Of a DNA stretch of 64,000 bases, positions 1 through 8,375 are shown one piece after another. Every line of letters begins with the position of its first letter. Positions within the stretch are counted from its first letter, which is position 1. The notes below the pieces were generated by a model. The model was not told the origin of the DNA. It made no database searches and saw nothing but the letters and a program-made list of their open reading frames with translations. Location: contig NZ_JARXXA010000001.1 in assembly GCF_029892785.1 (NCBI RefSeq), positions 186,001 through 250,000 on the forward strand. The letters are read 5' to 3'. The DNA comes from Parabacteroides sp. PH5-46. GTDB lineage: Bacteria > Bacteroidota > Bacteroidia > Bacteroidales > Tannerellaceae. Made by a program: the position numbers and the translations under genes.

Positions 1-576
1 GTGTGTATTGTTACGCAACTGCAGGCGTTGCAGCGGCCCTAATTCTCTTTCAATGTCAATAATACGTGCTTCAGCACGATCCGCCCAACCTTCTAATCCG
101 GGATTATTAATTTCTCCGGCGAAATTTGCAAAAAGCCCATTAATTTTATTCTTAAAATCTGCTTTTTCTTGTTCTATAATGCTTTTAGCTATTCCTCCAT
201 TCGAAAGGCTTTGCAATTTGTCTTTCGTGTCAGTTAAATCTTGTACCAAAACGTCTTTTATTGCCGAACGATAAAAAAACGTATGCGTATTGGTTGGTAA
301 ACTAAAACATAACCAAAATATAAGCAAGAGAATAATCCCACCAATTAATCGCCAACCGCGATTGTCAACCCTTATTCGTTGATTAAAACTATCCACAATC
401 AATTTTGTACCGATTGATGAAACTACAAAGAATATAACAGTTACAGCCCAAAAGAAAACAACAGGCCATGAGGGTAATAACAAATGTAAAGATTCAACTG
501 TAGCCCAGCAACTCACACCCATTAATATTACAAATGCAGAAAATGCAAAGATTTTTAGAAATTTGTTCTGTTCCAT
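1..576 (-). CDS. Membrane protein of unknown function, C-terminus cut by window edge
   Basis: An open frame of 192 codons runs from an ATG at 576 to the first base of the window without a stop, so the gene continues outside. The product begins MEQNKFLKIFAFSAFVILMG. It shows three hydrophobic stretches (roughly residues 8-27, 36-55 and 75-96), followed by a polar, charged region containing KDKLQSLSNGGIAKS and many Lys/Glu residues that may form a coiled coil. I do not recognise a family. It is AT-rich and stands alone, 344 bases from the next gene. The hydrophobic pattern and the length of open frame make it a real gene; the function is unknown. Confidence 0.7.
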   Translation of the reverse strand, partial: MEQNKFLKIFAFSAFVILMGVSCWATVESLHLLLPSWPVVFFWAVTVIFFVVSSIGTKLIVDSFNQRIRVDNRGWRLIGGIILLLIFWLCFSLPTNTHTFFYRSAIKDVLVQDLTDTKDKLQSLSNGGIAKSIIEQEKADFKNKINGLFANFAGEINNPGLEGWADRAEARIIDIERELGPLQRLQLRNNTH

Positions 577-724
577 AAAGTATTTAGGTTTAATATTTGT
601 TTTACTCCCACTCTTATGAAAGGGTCAATGTAATTTTCTATATACTTATCAAAATCTCGATTTATTACACATCAGTTCAGTTTCTATTGCTTCGAGATAC
701 TGTAATGTTAAAATTACTAATTCG

Positions 725-732
725 CAAATATA
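725..732 (-). promoter_or_regulatory. Possible -7 element in the 577-920 gene-free stretch
   Basis: Read on the minus strand this is TATATTTG, matching the Bacteroidota -7 consensus TAnnTTTG. No exact TTTG lies 19 bases upstream (TTTT or TTTC instead). It would start transcription about 140 bases before the membrane protein gene that begins at 576. The rest of 577-900 is AT-rich and I see no other gene or element in it. Confidence 0.35.
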
Positions 733-900
733 CAAAAGTATTTGTAATATGAAAATCTTAATATAAAATAAAAATAAAATTTACATTTTACGTTATTTGT
801 GTGAAAAATCAATGATGTTTTCCTATTTGTATAAACAATAAAAAGATTTTGTGAAGTTTATTGATCTCTATTATGATTATGGTTTAATTTATAGTATTAT

Positions 901-929
901 GTAGAATAAAACTAGTTTTTTTATTCTAC
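901..929 (-). terminator. Hairpin at the end of the cyclophilin gene
   Basis: Perfect 11-bp arms (GTAGAATAAAA at 901-911 and its complement at 919-929) enclose a 7-base loop. The TAA stop codon at 921-923 lies inside one arm. No run of T follows in the direction of transcription, so it may be a 3'-end stabilising hairpin rather than a full intrinsic terminator. Confidence 0.5.
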
Positions 930-1730
930 AGTTACACTAATAATACGGATATCTTTTTTCGGGCGATCGTAGGTGTCTTTGGGTTGGGAGGCGATCTTGT
1001 CTAATATGTCGAAGCCTTCGGTTAGTTCGCCGAAGATGGTGTATTGGGCGTCTAAGTGGTGGGTGCCTCCGATGGTGGTGTAGGCTTCGCGTTGCTCATC
1101 GGTGAAGAGGAGGTGTCCGGGGGTGTTGCGGATCACGGAGTCTACCTTTGCGTTGATGTCTACTACGTATTTGTTGTATTCGGCCGGGGCGGCTGTTTTG
1201 AGGGAGTCCATCAGTTCTTTAACAGGCGTGTAGTATTGGGCCATGGCTTTCCGCTTGATGGGGAGGTTGGCGGCCAGTTGCAAGGTATCTAACTCTCCGG
1301 GGCGATACACCTTGCCTTGTACGATGTAGAACTGAGACATATCTGATTTCTTCTGTGGGTTGATGTCATCTCCCTGACGAGGAGCGGCTAGTGTCCCTTT
1401 CTTATGGAAATACTGTTCACGGAATTCGGGCATGATTTCGGCGCTTCTGTCTCCCGATCCTACACGAGCCCCTTCCGGTGCATTTCGCGAATCGGGAGCT
1501 CCTCCCTGTATCATGAAGTTTTTGATCACCCGGGTGAAGAGTGTCCCGTTAAATTCACCTTTGGTTGCCCTATTGATGAAGGTTTTCGTATGGTTCGGCA
1601 CATCCGGATACAGGCGGGCTTTCATCGTCCCCACATTGGTCGTGATCACAACGATTTTATCCTGTGCTTTAGCAGATAAGCAAAGCATACACCCCAGCAA
1701 TATAATAGCAAAACGATACATATTCTTCAT
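921..1730 (-). CDS. Secreted cyclophilin-type peptidyl-prolyl cis-trans isomerase
   Basis: This 269-residue cyclophilin should catalyse prolyl isomerisation on exported proteins. Residues 1-23 form a signal peptide ending AKAQ. The cyclophilin core is clear: FTRVIKNFMIQGG (about 65-77), MSQFYIVQG (131-139) and DAQYTIFGELTEGFDILDKI (228-246). Between the last two blocks lies an insertion of about 75 residues (140-217), rich in Lys and Tyr, that ordinary single-domain cyclophilins lack. The start codon overlaps the stop of the upstream lipoprotein gene by 4 bases (ATGA), so the two are translationally coupled. Family assignment is firm; the specific client is unknown. Confidence 0.92.
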   Translation of the reverse strand: MKNMYRFAIILLGCMLCLSAKAQDKIVVITTNVGTMKARLYPDVPNHTKTFINRATKGEFNGTLFTRVIKNFMIQGGAPDSRNAPEGARVGSGDRSAEIMPEFREQYFHKKGTLAAPRQGDDINPQKKSDMSQFYIVQGKVYRPGELDTLQLAANLPIKRKAMAQYYTPVKELMDSLKTAAPAEYNKYVVDINAKVDSVIRNTPGHLLFTDEQREAYTTIGGTHHLDAQYTIFGELTEGFDILDKIASQPKDTYDRPKKDIRIISVTVE

Positions 1731-2578
1731 TTAAAAACAATGTCGGCTACTACCGGTTGATGATCAGAGGGGTAGTAGGGAGTATTATTCCTTTGGTCGG
1801 TCAATACACCATATTTGTTTACTTCAATTGAGCTACTTACGAAAATGTAATCGATCCGGTATTTATTCGAGATCGGATGGGTAAACCTAGAGTTGAAAGT
1901 ACCTTCCGGACCGTAGGGGGGCAACTTGGATATCTTTCGTGAGTCTTGCAAGAAGGAAGAAAGTGTTTTGATTTGCTCGGTATCGGGCGTAGAGTTGAAA
2001 TCTCCGGTGCAGATTACCGGAACATCTTGTGCTATTTCTTTGATTTTCTGAACCATCAGCTTGCCAGACTCCTGTCGTGCCACCACGCCTTCATGGTCGA
2101 AGTGTACATTAAAGAAGTAGAACTCATCTCCACTTTGATTCTCTTTGAACTTAACCCATGAACAGATCCGGTTACAGCAGGTAGCATCCCATCCCAAGCC
2201 CGGTTCGTCCGGCGTTTCCCGAAGCCAGAAATCCCCCGATTCAAGGATTGTAAACTTCTCTTTCTTATAGATAATAGCCGAATGCTCTCCCGCTTCTTTC
2301 CCGTCTTCCCGTCCAGAGCCGGAATAGGCATATTCCGGCAATTCACAGATACCTTTTAACTGGTGCACGAATCCCTCCTGCGTACCTACGATGTCAAAAT
2401 CGTGATACTGTATCAATGCCTTTACAGCATCCTTACGATACGACCAGGCATTCAAACTGTCATAAGGCGTATCCATACGCAGATTGTACGATGCAACCCG
2501 CAAACTTGTTTCTTTATTCTCCTTGCAGTTACAGGCAAACAAGCCTACGCAAACCAATAAAAATAGTATCTGTTTCAT
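1727..2578 (-). CDS. Endonuclease/exonuclease/phosphatase family lipoprotein
   Basis: A 283-residue member of the EEP (DNase I-like) fold. The N-terminus MKQILFLLVCVGLFACNC carries a lipobox ending at Cys16, so the protein is probably membrane-anchored outside the cytoplasm. Fold motifs seen are RVASYNLR (metal-binding Asn), VGTQEG (catalytic Glu), VICTGDFNSTPDT (Asp and Asn) and the terminal SDHQPVVADI (Asp-His pair). The family includes phosphodiesterases and sphingomyelinase-like hydrolases acting on nucleic acid, lipid or sugar-phosphate substrates, so the substrate cannot be assigned. It overlaps the cyclophilin gene by 4 bases and is probably co-transcribed with it. Confidence 0.9.
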   Translation of the reverse strand: MKQILFLLVCVGLFACNCKENKETSLRVASYNLRMDTPYDSLNAWSYRKDAVKALIQYHDFDIVGTQEGFVHQLKGICELPEYAYSGSGREDGKEAGEHSAIIYKKEKFTILESGDFWLRETPDEPGLGWDATCCNRICSWVKFKENQSGDEFYFFNVHFDHEGVVARQESGKLMVQKIKEIAQDVPVICTGDFNSTPDTEQIKTLSSFLQDSRKISKLPPYGPEGTFNSRFTHPISNKYRIDYIFVSSSIEVNKYGVLTDQRNNTPYYPSDHQPVVADIVFK

Positions 2579-2615
2579 TTAGTTATTATTTAAAACTGTA
2601 AAAATATGGATTTTT

Positions 2616-3980
2616 TCAACTATCTATCCCATATCGCTTCATTTTATTGAATAAAGTTTTGCGGCTGATATTGAGTGCTTCGGCTGTCAGCGTACGATTG
2701 AAGTTGTGCTTTTTGAGCATTTCCAGGATTAGTTCTTTTTCAACCTGGGCGTTTATTTCTTTTATGCTGTTTCCTTCGGCCTCTGAAGCGCTTAGTGTTT
2801 CAATCGTCTCATACCCTTTTACCCGCAAGGGGAGGTGCTCTGTTGTGATGATACCATCGGGAGCTAGGATCATGGCGCTTTGGATGGCATTTTCCAGGTC
2901 GCGTACATTCCCCGGCCAGTCGTACTTAGTGATGATATCCATGGCGGCCTGTGAGATGCTTTTTACCGCAAGATTCAATACCTTATTATGTTTGACAATG
3001 AAATAATCCACCAATAACGGAATATCTTCTTTTCTCTCCCTCAGGGGCGGAAGCGTAATCGTAAATATATTCAGGCGATAGAGCAGATCCAGCCGGAAGT
3101 TTCCCTTTCGTACCTCCTCTTCCAACATGCGGTTACTGGCTGCTACGATGCGTACATCTACGGGAATGGCCTTTTTCCCACCGATACGGGTTATTTTCCG
3201 CTCTTCCAGTACGCGCAGGAGCTTTACCTGAGCATCCATGGGCAGTTCACCTATCTCATCCAGAAAGAGCGTTCCTCCGTTTGCCTGTTCAAAGGTTCCG
3301 GCTTTTGCCTCTTTTGCATCCGTAAAAGCTCCTTTCTCATGACCGAACAGTTCGCTTTCCATTAGCGAAAGCGGGATGGCTCCGCAGTTTATGGCAATGA
3401 ATGGCTCGTTTGCCCGATTGCTATTCTTATGTACGGCATTGGCTATGAGTTCTTTTCCGGTTCCGCTTTCGCCGTGTATCAAGACTGTAGCATTGGTATC
3501 AGCTACTCGTTTCACTTGTATGACTACCTGTTTCAGCCCGCTATTTTCGCCGATGATGTATTGGTGTGTATTTGCCTGAAGCCTCGTCTTCAAGGTATTT
3601 ATTTCCCCCTTCATCCGGCAATGCTCCATCGCCCGCTTTACTTTAAGTAGCAGGTTATCATTATCGAAAGGCTTTTCTATAAAGTCATACGCGCCCTTTT
3701 TAACAGCATCAACGGCTAAAGCAATGGAGCCGAAAGCCGTAATAAAGATAACCACCTGGTTCGGACGAAGTTTTCTTATTTCTTCAAAGGCTTCTGTCCC
3801 TGTCAGTAGCGGCATCTGCTGGTCTAATAATACCACATCAGGGTTGAAAGAGAGCAGTGTATCAACAGCTTCCCTTCCGTTTTCCACTGTTTTTACTTCG
3901 TATCCTTCCTCTTTCAGCAACAGAGTCATTACCTTACGGATACTTGCTTCATCGTCTGCAATTAATACTTTTCCTTTCAT
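2616..3980 (-). CDS. Sigma-54-dependent (NtrC-family) response regulator
   Basis: A 454-residue activator. The N-terminal receiver domain has the acidic pair DD at 9-10, the phospho-acceptor Asp53 in VVLLDQQMP and the conserved Lys in IEKPF. A central AAA+ domain follows with Walker A GESGTGKE, the loop GAFTDA, Walker B FLDEIGELP and the arginine-finger region LLYRLNIF. A C-terminal Fis-type helix-turn-helix (NRTLTAEALNISRKTLFNKM) ends the protein. The sigma-54-contacting loop reads GAFTDA instead of the canonical GAFTGA. The gene overlaps the upstream kinase gene by 4 bases. A -24/-12 promoter lies just across the divergent intergenic region, so the exporter operon is the likely target. Confidence 0.95.
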   Translation of the reverse strand: MKGKVLIADDEASIRKVMTLLLKEEGYEVKTVENGREAVDTLLSFNPDVVLLDQQMPLLTGTEAFEEIRKLRPNQVVIFITAFGSIALAVDAVKKGAYDFIEKPFDNDNLLLKVKRAMEHCRMKGEINTLKTRLQANTHQYIIGENSGLKQVVIQVKRVADTNATVLIHGESGTGKELIANAVHKNSNRANEPFIAINCGAIPLSLMESELFGHEKGAFTDAKEAKAGTFEQANGGTLFLDEIGELPMDAQVKLLRVLEERKITRIGGKKAIPVDVRIVAASNRMLEEEVRKGNFRLDLLYRLNIFTITLPPLRERKEDIPLLVDYFIVKHNKVLNLAVKSISQAAMDIITKYDWPGNVRDLENAIQSAMILAPDGIITTEHLPLRVKGYETIETLSASEAEGNSIKEINAQVEKELILEMLKKHNFNRTLTAEALNISRKTLFNKMKRYGIDS

Positions 3981-5218
3981 TTGCGTTGTGGTAGTTTAAT
4001 GATGATAGATGTCCCTTTTCCTGACTGACTTTTTACTTCAATTTCTCCCTCGTGGCGGTTGATCACCCCATAACTGATGGCCAGCCCCAGTCCGGTACCT
4101 TCTTCTTTGGTGGTGAAGAAGGGGTTGAATATATTTTCCAGGTCTTTATCTTCAATACCTTTTCCGCTGTCTTCAAATGTAATAATCAGAAAACGGTTTT
4201 GCGTATCGATATCTGTCCCTTTTTCCAGGCTGATAATTAGAGTTCGTGGGCGTTCTGGGCTATTATTACCCATAGCTTCAATGGCATTGAGCATGATGTT
4301 CAGGAATACTTGCTTAAGCTGTTCCATATCTGCCCGGATGATCGTTTCCTTGGCGAAATACTCAAATTCTACTTCTATCTGTTGTTTGCTGAGTGTTGTT
4401 TGTATCAGTAGTAATGTCTGATTTATAAGCTGTTCAACGTCTACCTCCGACATATTAAGCTCCGATGGTCTGGCAAAAGAGAGCAATCCCTGTACGATCT
4501 TGTTGATGCGTTCTACCTCAATGATCAGCTCGTTTATCATCTCTGATTTGGCCGGGTCGTGGCCGAAATCTTTACTCAGGTATTGAATCGTACTTCGTAT
4601 GGCTGTCAGAGGGTTTCGTATTTCATGCGCCGCACCGGCTGCCAATTCTCCTAAGGTGGCCAGACGGTCTGTTCGATACATTTTCCGGAGGCGGTCTGTC
4701 TGTTTCTCGTATAACGAAGCATTTTCAAGGGCAAAGGCCGCTTGGTCAAATAATAGGGATAACAGACTGATATCTTGTTCTGTATACTCGGATCCATCGG
4801 TTTTCTTTTCCAAAAAGATGGTTCCGCTGATGTGATTCATTACTTTTAGGGGATAGATAAGCTCTGTCCGGAGTTGTTTCAGAATGCTTTGTTCTTCTTC
4901 CGAGAAATAATTGAAGATATCCGGATGTTGTGACAATACCAGGTGTTTTTCATTAACAGCCAGCCAGTTGATAAGTTTGTTTTTGCCGGTCAGTATCACC
5001 CCCTGTTTGTCTTTTTCCGGATTTTGTAGTTTATATTTCCCTGTGCTTTCGTCTAATAAGAACACATAAATCAATTCGACAGGAAAAATCTGTTTTATCT
5101 TCGAGATAAAGTTGCTGATAAGTAAAGACTTATCAACGATCAGCATCAGCGAACGGTTAAATTCCGAAAGCAATGTCCCCAAATCGGGCTGTATTATTTT
5201 TTTCCGTTTCATACCCAA
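3977..5218 (-). CDS. Cytoplasmic sensor histidine kinase with GAF-like domain
   Basis: A 413-residue kinase without a membrane segment. Residues about 15-170 look like a GAF sensor domain (ELIYVFLLDESTGKYKL, and SGTIFLEKK near the end). The HisKA domain has AAHEIRNPL, with the phospho-accepting His at about 198. The HATPase_c domain shows the N box (FLNIMLNAIEAM), the G1 box (DSGKGI) and the G2 box (GTGLGLAISYGV). It should phosphorylate the response regulator encoded by the overlapping downstream gene. The signal is intracellular but unknown. Divergent orientation from the TolC/ABC operon suggests it controls that exporter. Confidence 0.94.
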   Translation of the reverse strand: MGMKRKKIIQPDLGTLLSEFNRSLMLIVDKSLLISNFISKIKQIFPVELIYVFLLDESTGKYKLQNPEKDKQGVILTGKNKLINWLAVNEKHLVLSQHPDIFNYFSEEEQSILKQLRTELIYPLKVMNHISGTIFLEKKTDGSEYTEQDISLLSLLFDQAAFALENASLYEKQTDRLRKMYRTDRLATLGELAAGAAHEIRNPLTAIRSTIQYLSKDFGHDPAKSEMINELIIEVERINKIVQGLLSFARPSELNMSEVDVEQLINQTLLLIQTTLSKQQIEVEFEYFAKETIIRADMEQLKQVFLNIMLNAIEAMGNNSPERPRTLIISLEKGTDIDTQNRFLIITFEDSGKGIEDKDLENIFNPFFTTKEEGTGLGLAISYGVINRHEGEIEVKSQSGKGTSIIIKLPQRK

Positions 5219-5250
5219 AGGTAATACTATTTTTAATTATTTATGAAGAA

Positions 5251-5297
5251 TGGGTAATTATTTACCCAAAATGAGTAAGGGTGGCTCGGATTACTCA
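5251..5297 (+). promoter_or_regulatory. Two inverted repeats, probable enhancer sites of the sigma-54 regulator
   Basis: Two palindromes share a half-site of the form TGRGTAA. The first is TGGGTAA-N4-TTACCCA (5251-5268). The second is TGAGTAA-N12-TTACTCA (5272-5278 and 5291-5297). Their centres are 25 bases apart and lie about 95-120 bases upstream of the transcription start predicted from the -24/-12 promoter, the usual distance for NtrC-family enhancers. The binding protein is inferred from context only. Confidence 0.6.
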
Positions 5298-5352
5298 GGG
5301 GTTATCCTTCTTGTTCTTTCGATAATCTACAATAAACCAATAAGATAAAAGT

Positions 5353-5369
5353 TTGGTACGTAAATTGGA
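5353..5369 (+). promoter_or_regulatory. Sigma-54 (-24/-12) promoter of the TolC/ABC exporter operon
   Basis: TTGGTACG-N4-TTGGA compares with the sigma-54 consensus TTGGCACG-N4-TTGCA. The two GG dinucleotides (5355-5356 and 5367-5368) are separated by exactly 10 bases, as required. The deviations are C to T in the -24 element and GC to GG in the -12 element. The predicted transcription start is near 5380, which rules out the in-frame TTG at 5379 and supports the ATG at 5406 as the tolC-like start. Confidence 0.68.
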
Positions 5370-5405
5370 TAGTACTCATTGTATAACTATAATTCGAAGA
5401 ATGAA

Positions 5406-6950
5406 ATGAGTAACATATTACACAAATGGATGGATTACAGATGGCGATTGTTGGTTTTGCTCTGCCTTCTTTCCCTTGCGGGAATGCAGGCTTCCGGAAT
5501 GAAGCCCATTACGTATGATGAAGCGATCCGCATTGCACTGGGCGAGAGCTATACCGTAAAGTATTACAAAGAGGAGATAGATGCCACCCGCTACTCATAC
5601 CTGTACACCCGATCGGAGTTCAAGCCTTTATTAGATTTTAACCTCTTTACCCCTTCCTGGAATGAAGCCTTGACAGCTATTTCACAGGCTGATGGGCTGC
5701 CGGTTTATAACTCTACAGGCTCTCTTCAGGCGGGCGGAAACCTTAATTTCACGTATGTGCTTCCTACCGGTGGGAACTTTGCTTTTTCTTCCCGGATGTA
5801 TTGGGAGAACTACCGGACAACCTTGTCGGAGAGGGAAAATGAAGAGCTGAAGCGAGACCAGGTCTATTCCCGTTTCGCCTTGTCATTCAGCCAGCCAATC
5901 TTTACGGCTAATAAGCTAAAGGAGAACATGAAAGTAGCCGAATTGGACTATCGCAAAAGCACTTGCTATTTCACACGTGTACAGATGGATATCGTTTACG
6001 ATGTGACCGAGAGCTTTTACCAGGTGTACAAACTGGCGTATGAACACAAAATAAATCAGGACAGGTTGGTCAATTCTCGCGAAGCCTATCGTATCACCAA
6101 ACTAAAACAGGAAATGGGCAATTTGCCGGAGGGAGAGATGCTGATCGCCGAAATAACGGTAGCGCAGGACGAAGCCCGTGTGATGGAGAGCGAAGGCAGA
6201 CTGGAAGCAGCAAAGGACGATTTTAAATTACTGATTGGCCTCGAGCTGAAAGAGGAAATAGACCTGCAGGCGGATATGGAATTTGAGGCTTTCCTGATCG
6301 ATATGCAGCAAGCCATAGACGAAGCTTTGCGCAACCGTATGGAAATACAGGAAAACAACCTGGATATCCAGCTACAGTCTATTGAAGTGAAAAGAGCCAA
6401 ACGGGAACGGGAGTTTAAAGGCAGCATCTCCGCTTATTACGACTTTACGGGACTGAGTACCCGCGAAGACGGTACGCTGGGAGAACTGACCGGATCGTCT
6501 TTCCGTAACATGGTAGACCGCCCTTCCAACCGTGGGGTAGCGTTTACCGTATCTTACCCGATAGCCGATTGGGGGCGGGCGAAGAATCAGGTTCGCCGTG
6601 AGCAGGTACGCCTCAAACAAAGGGAGTTGAACCTTGAGAATACGAAAAGGATTATCGAACGGGAAGTCCGGGAGATCGTACGCAGCGTATACGAGGCGGA
6701 GAAACGCTTCCGCATCAATCGCCGCAATCAGGAGGTAGCCGTTGAAAGTTACCGTATCAGCCAATTACGCTTTGAAAACGGAGACATGACAAGCCAGGAA
6801 CTCTCCATCGAACAGGATCGCCTTTCACAGGTACAACTCTCTTATATTGAGAGCTATGTTACCTATCGCTTGTCAGTAGCCAACCTGAATAGAAAAACAA
6901 TGTATGACTTTGAAAACAAACGAAGTTTTTTATTAGAAAACCCGAAATAG
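5406..6950 (+). CDS. TolC-family outer membrane efflux protein
   Basis: The product is 514 residues from ATG 5406. I chose this start because the frame upstream has only a TTG at 5379, located at the predicted transcription start. A signal peptide (LLVLLCLLSLAGMQASG) is followed by ITYDEAIRIALGESYTVKYYKEEIDAT, the typical first helix of TolC proteins. Two outer membrane efflux repeats follow, each with long amphipathic helices such as IVYDVTESFYQVYKLAYEHKI and IIEREVREIVRSVYEAEKRF, and ending SYIESYVTYRLSVANLNR. It should form the trimeric outer membrane channel for the ABC exporter encoded immediately downstream. The next ATG follows the TAG directly. Confidence 0.92.
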   Translation: MSNILHKWMDYRWRLLVLLCLLSLAGMQASGMKPITYDEAIRIALGESYTVKYYKEEIDATRYSYLYTRSEFKPLLDFNLFTPSWNEALTAISQADGLPVYNSTGSLQAGGNLNFTYVLPTGGNFAFSSRMYWENYRTTLSERENEELKRDQVYSRFALSFSQPIFTANKLKENMKVAELDYRKSTCYFTRVQMDIVYDVTESFYQVYKLAYEHKINQDRLVNSREAYRITKLKQEMGNLPEGEMLIAEITVAQDEARVMESEGRLEAAKDDFKLLIGLELKEEIDLQADMEFEAFLIDMQQAIDEALRNRMEIQENNLDIQLQSIEVKRAKREREFKGSISAYYDFTGLSTREDGTLGELTGSSFRNMVDRPSNRGVAFTVSYPIADWGRAKNQVRREQVRLKQRELNLENTKRIIEREVREIVRSVYEAEKRFRINRRNQEVAVESYRISQLRFENGDMTSQELSIEQDRLSQVQLSYIESYVTYRLSVANLNRKTMYDFENKRSFLLENPK

Positions 6951-8369
6951 ATGATGAAACGAATACTTTTTACTTTATGTATGTGGGGGGCGATAGCCTC
7001 TTTCGCAAAGGCTCAGGGAGATACGGAGGCCGCTCTGCTACTCGATCTGAAAAAAGCAAGGGCCGACTATGAAGTAGCCAGCCAGAAGTATAAGAATGAC
7101 AGCAAGCTGTATGAAGAAAAGGCGCTGTCGGTCAATGACTTTAACCGTTCAAAAAACGAATTGCTCAGCAAGGAAGTAGACTACCAGAAGTTGATACTGA
7201 AACTGATCTCGCAGCAAAGCTATATCACGGTAGAACGGGCTGTAAAGTATCAGAACGAACGGGGCAACCGCAAAGTAAAGATTACCTTGACGAGCGCATT
7301 GGAAGGGAATGAAGAATATCTCAACCAGTTTCAGGAGCATTTTGATGTGTTTACTCCTGAAATGCGCTCCGGCAAGATCTATAATATTTATGTTTCCTTG
7401 GTTGATAATGAGTCGAAAACCATTATCGGGTCGCCTTATGAATTCAGGGTGCCGGCCATTGAACTGGGGAAATCGGCCGATGCTGACTTTGAACTATTGA
7501 AAGATGCCGAAGACCTGACGGTATCCCTGAACTATAACAACCGGAAAGACGAGAAAAACATTTACCTGAAAAAGGATGCCAGCATGAATCAGATCGACAT
7601 TACATCCATGCAGTTTAGCCAAGAAGCCGACCTGAGCAGCAAGGCCTCGTATGACATCACGCTGGAACGCTTTTCTACCTCCGATGATGTGTACCGCTTG
7701 GAAGTAATCGATCTTCCCAGGCAAATTACATACGATTTCACGGATGGCGGAAGCAAAGTAACACAAATCAAATTTGCGCAGGGGGTAAACGTAAAGAAAC
7801 TATCTTTACAAGTCTATTTGCCCGACCGGGATGATGAACAGGTGGTGATAGACCAGCCCGTCAAATTCAGGGTAGAAGCCGTTACGGCTTCCGGTGGTGT
7901 AAAGGCAGGTAGTGAACAGTTGGAGATTATCCCGCGCGGAAAAGGCAAGATTGAAGTACGTGCCAACAACCTGTATCATGAGACCACAACAGGCAAGCAG
8001 GTTACAATGGATGTTGTGGTGCGCAACGGAGGAAGCCGCCGCTTGGATAACATAAAGGTATCAGCAGAGAAGCCTTTGGGCTGGGAGATTAGCATTGTAC
8101 CGGACATCATCCGGAGTTTGGAGCCCGAAAAAGAAGCAACGCTGAAGGTAACGATTACTCCGCCCAAAGAAGGCGGCGTAGGAGCTCAGGAAGTAAAAAT
8201 AAAGACAGAGGCCATGGCAGACAACCGCAAAGTGGATACCGAAGATAAAACCGTCCGTATCCAGGTAAATGCCGCTACTTCCATCATCGGCACTTTAGCC
8301 CTGATCCTCTTATTAATCGCCTTTATCGGCGGCATCGTATGGTTTGGAATGAAATTAAGTAAAAAATAA
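6951..8369 (+). CDS. Periplasmic, membrane-anchored protein with adaptor-like hairpin and NEW3-type domain
   Basis: A 472-residue protein with a signal peptide (cleavage near AKAQ, residue 22) and one C-terminal membrane segment (about 444-467), ending in three basic residues. Residues about 30-90 are predicted coiled coil and resemble the alpha-hairpin of periplasmic adaptor (membrane fusion) proteins. N49-x3-L53-x6-S60 fits the RxxxLxxxxxxS tip motif except for its Arg. Residues about 330-440 resemble the NPCBM-associated NEW3/COG1470 type (VVRNGGSRRLDNIKVSAEKPLGWEI). It sits between the TolC-like gene and the ABC ATPase, where an adaptor gene would be expected. I infer that it bridges pump and channel; this is not established. 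Confidence 0.75.
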   Translation: MMKRILFTLCMWGAIASFAKAQGDTEAALLLDLKKARADYEVASQKYKNDSKLYEEKALSVNDFNRSKNELLSKEVDYQKLILKLISQQSYITVERAVKYQNERGNRKVKITLTSALEGNEEYLNQFQEHFDVFTPEMRSGKIYNIYVSLVDNESKTIIGSPYEFRVPAIELGKSADADFELLKDAEDLTVSLNYNNRKDEKNIYLKKDASMNQIDITSMQFSQEADLSSKASYDITLERFSTSDDVYRLEVIDLPRQITYDFTDGGSKVTQIKFAQGVNVKKLSLQVYLPDRDDEQVVIDQPVKFRVEAVTASGGVKAGSEQLEIIPRGKGKIEVRANNLYHETTTGKQVTMDVVVRNGGSRRLDNIKVSAEKPLGWEISIVPDIIRSLEPEKEATLKVTITPPKEGGVGAQEVKIKTEAMADNRKVDTEDKTVRIQVNAATSIIGTLALILLLIAFIGGIVWFGMKLSKK

Positions 8370-8375
8370 AAAAAG

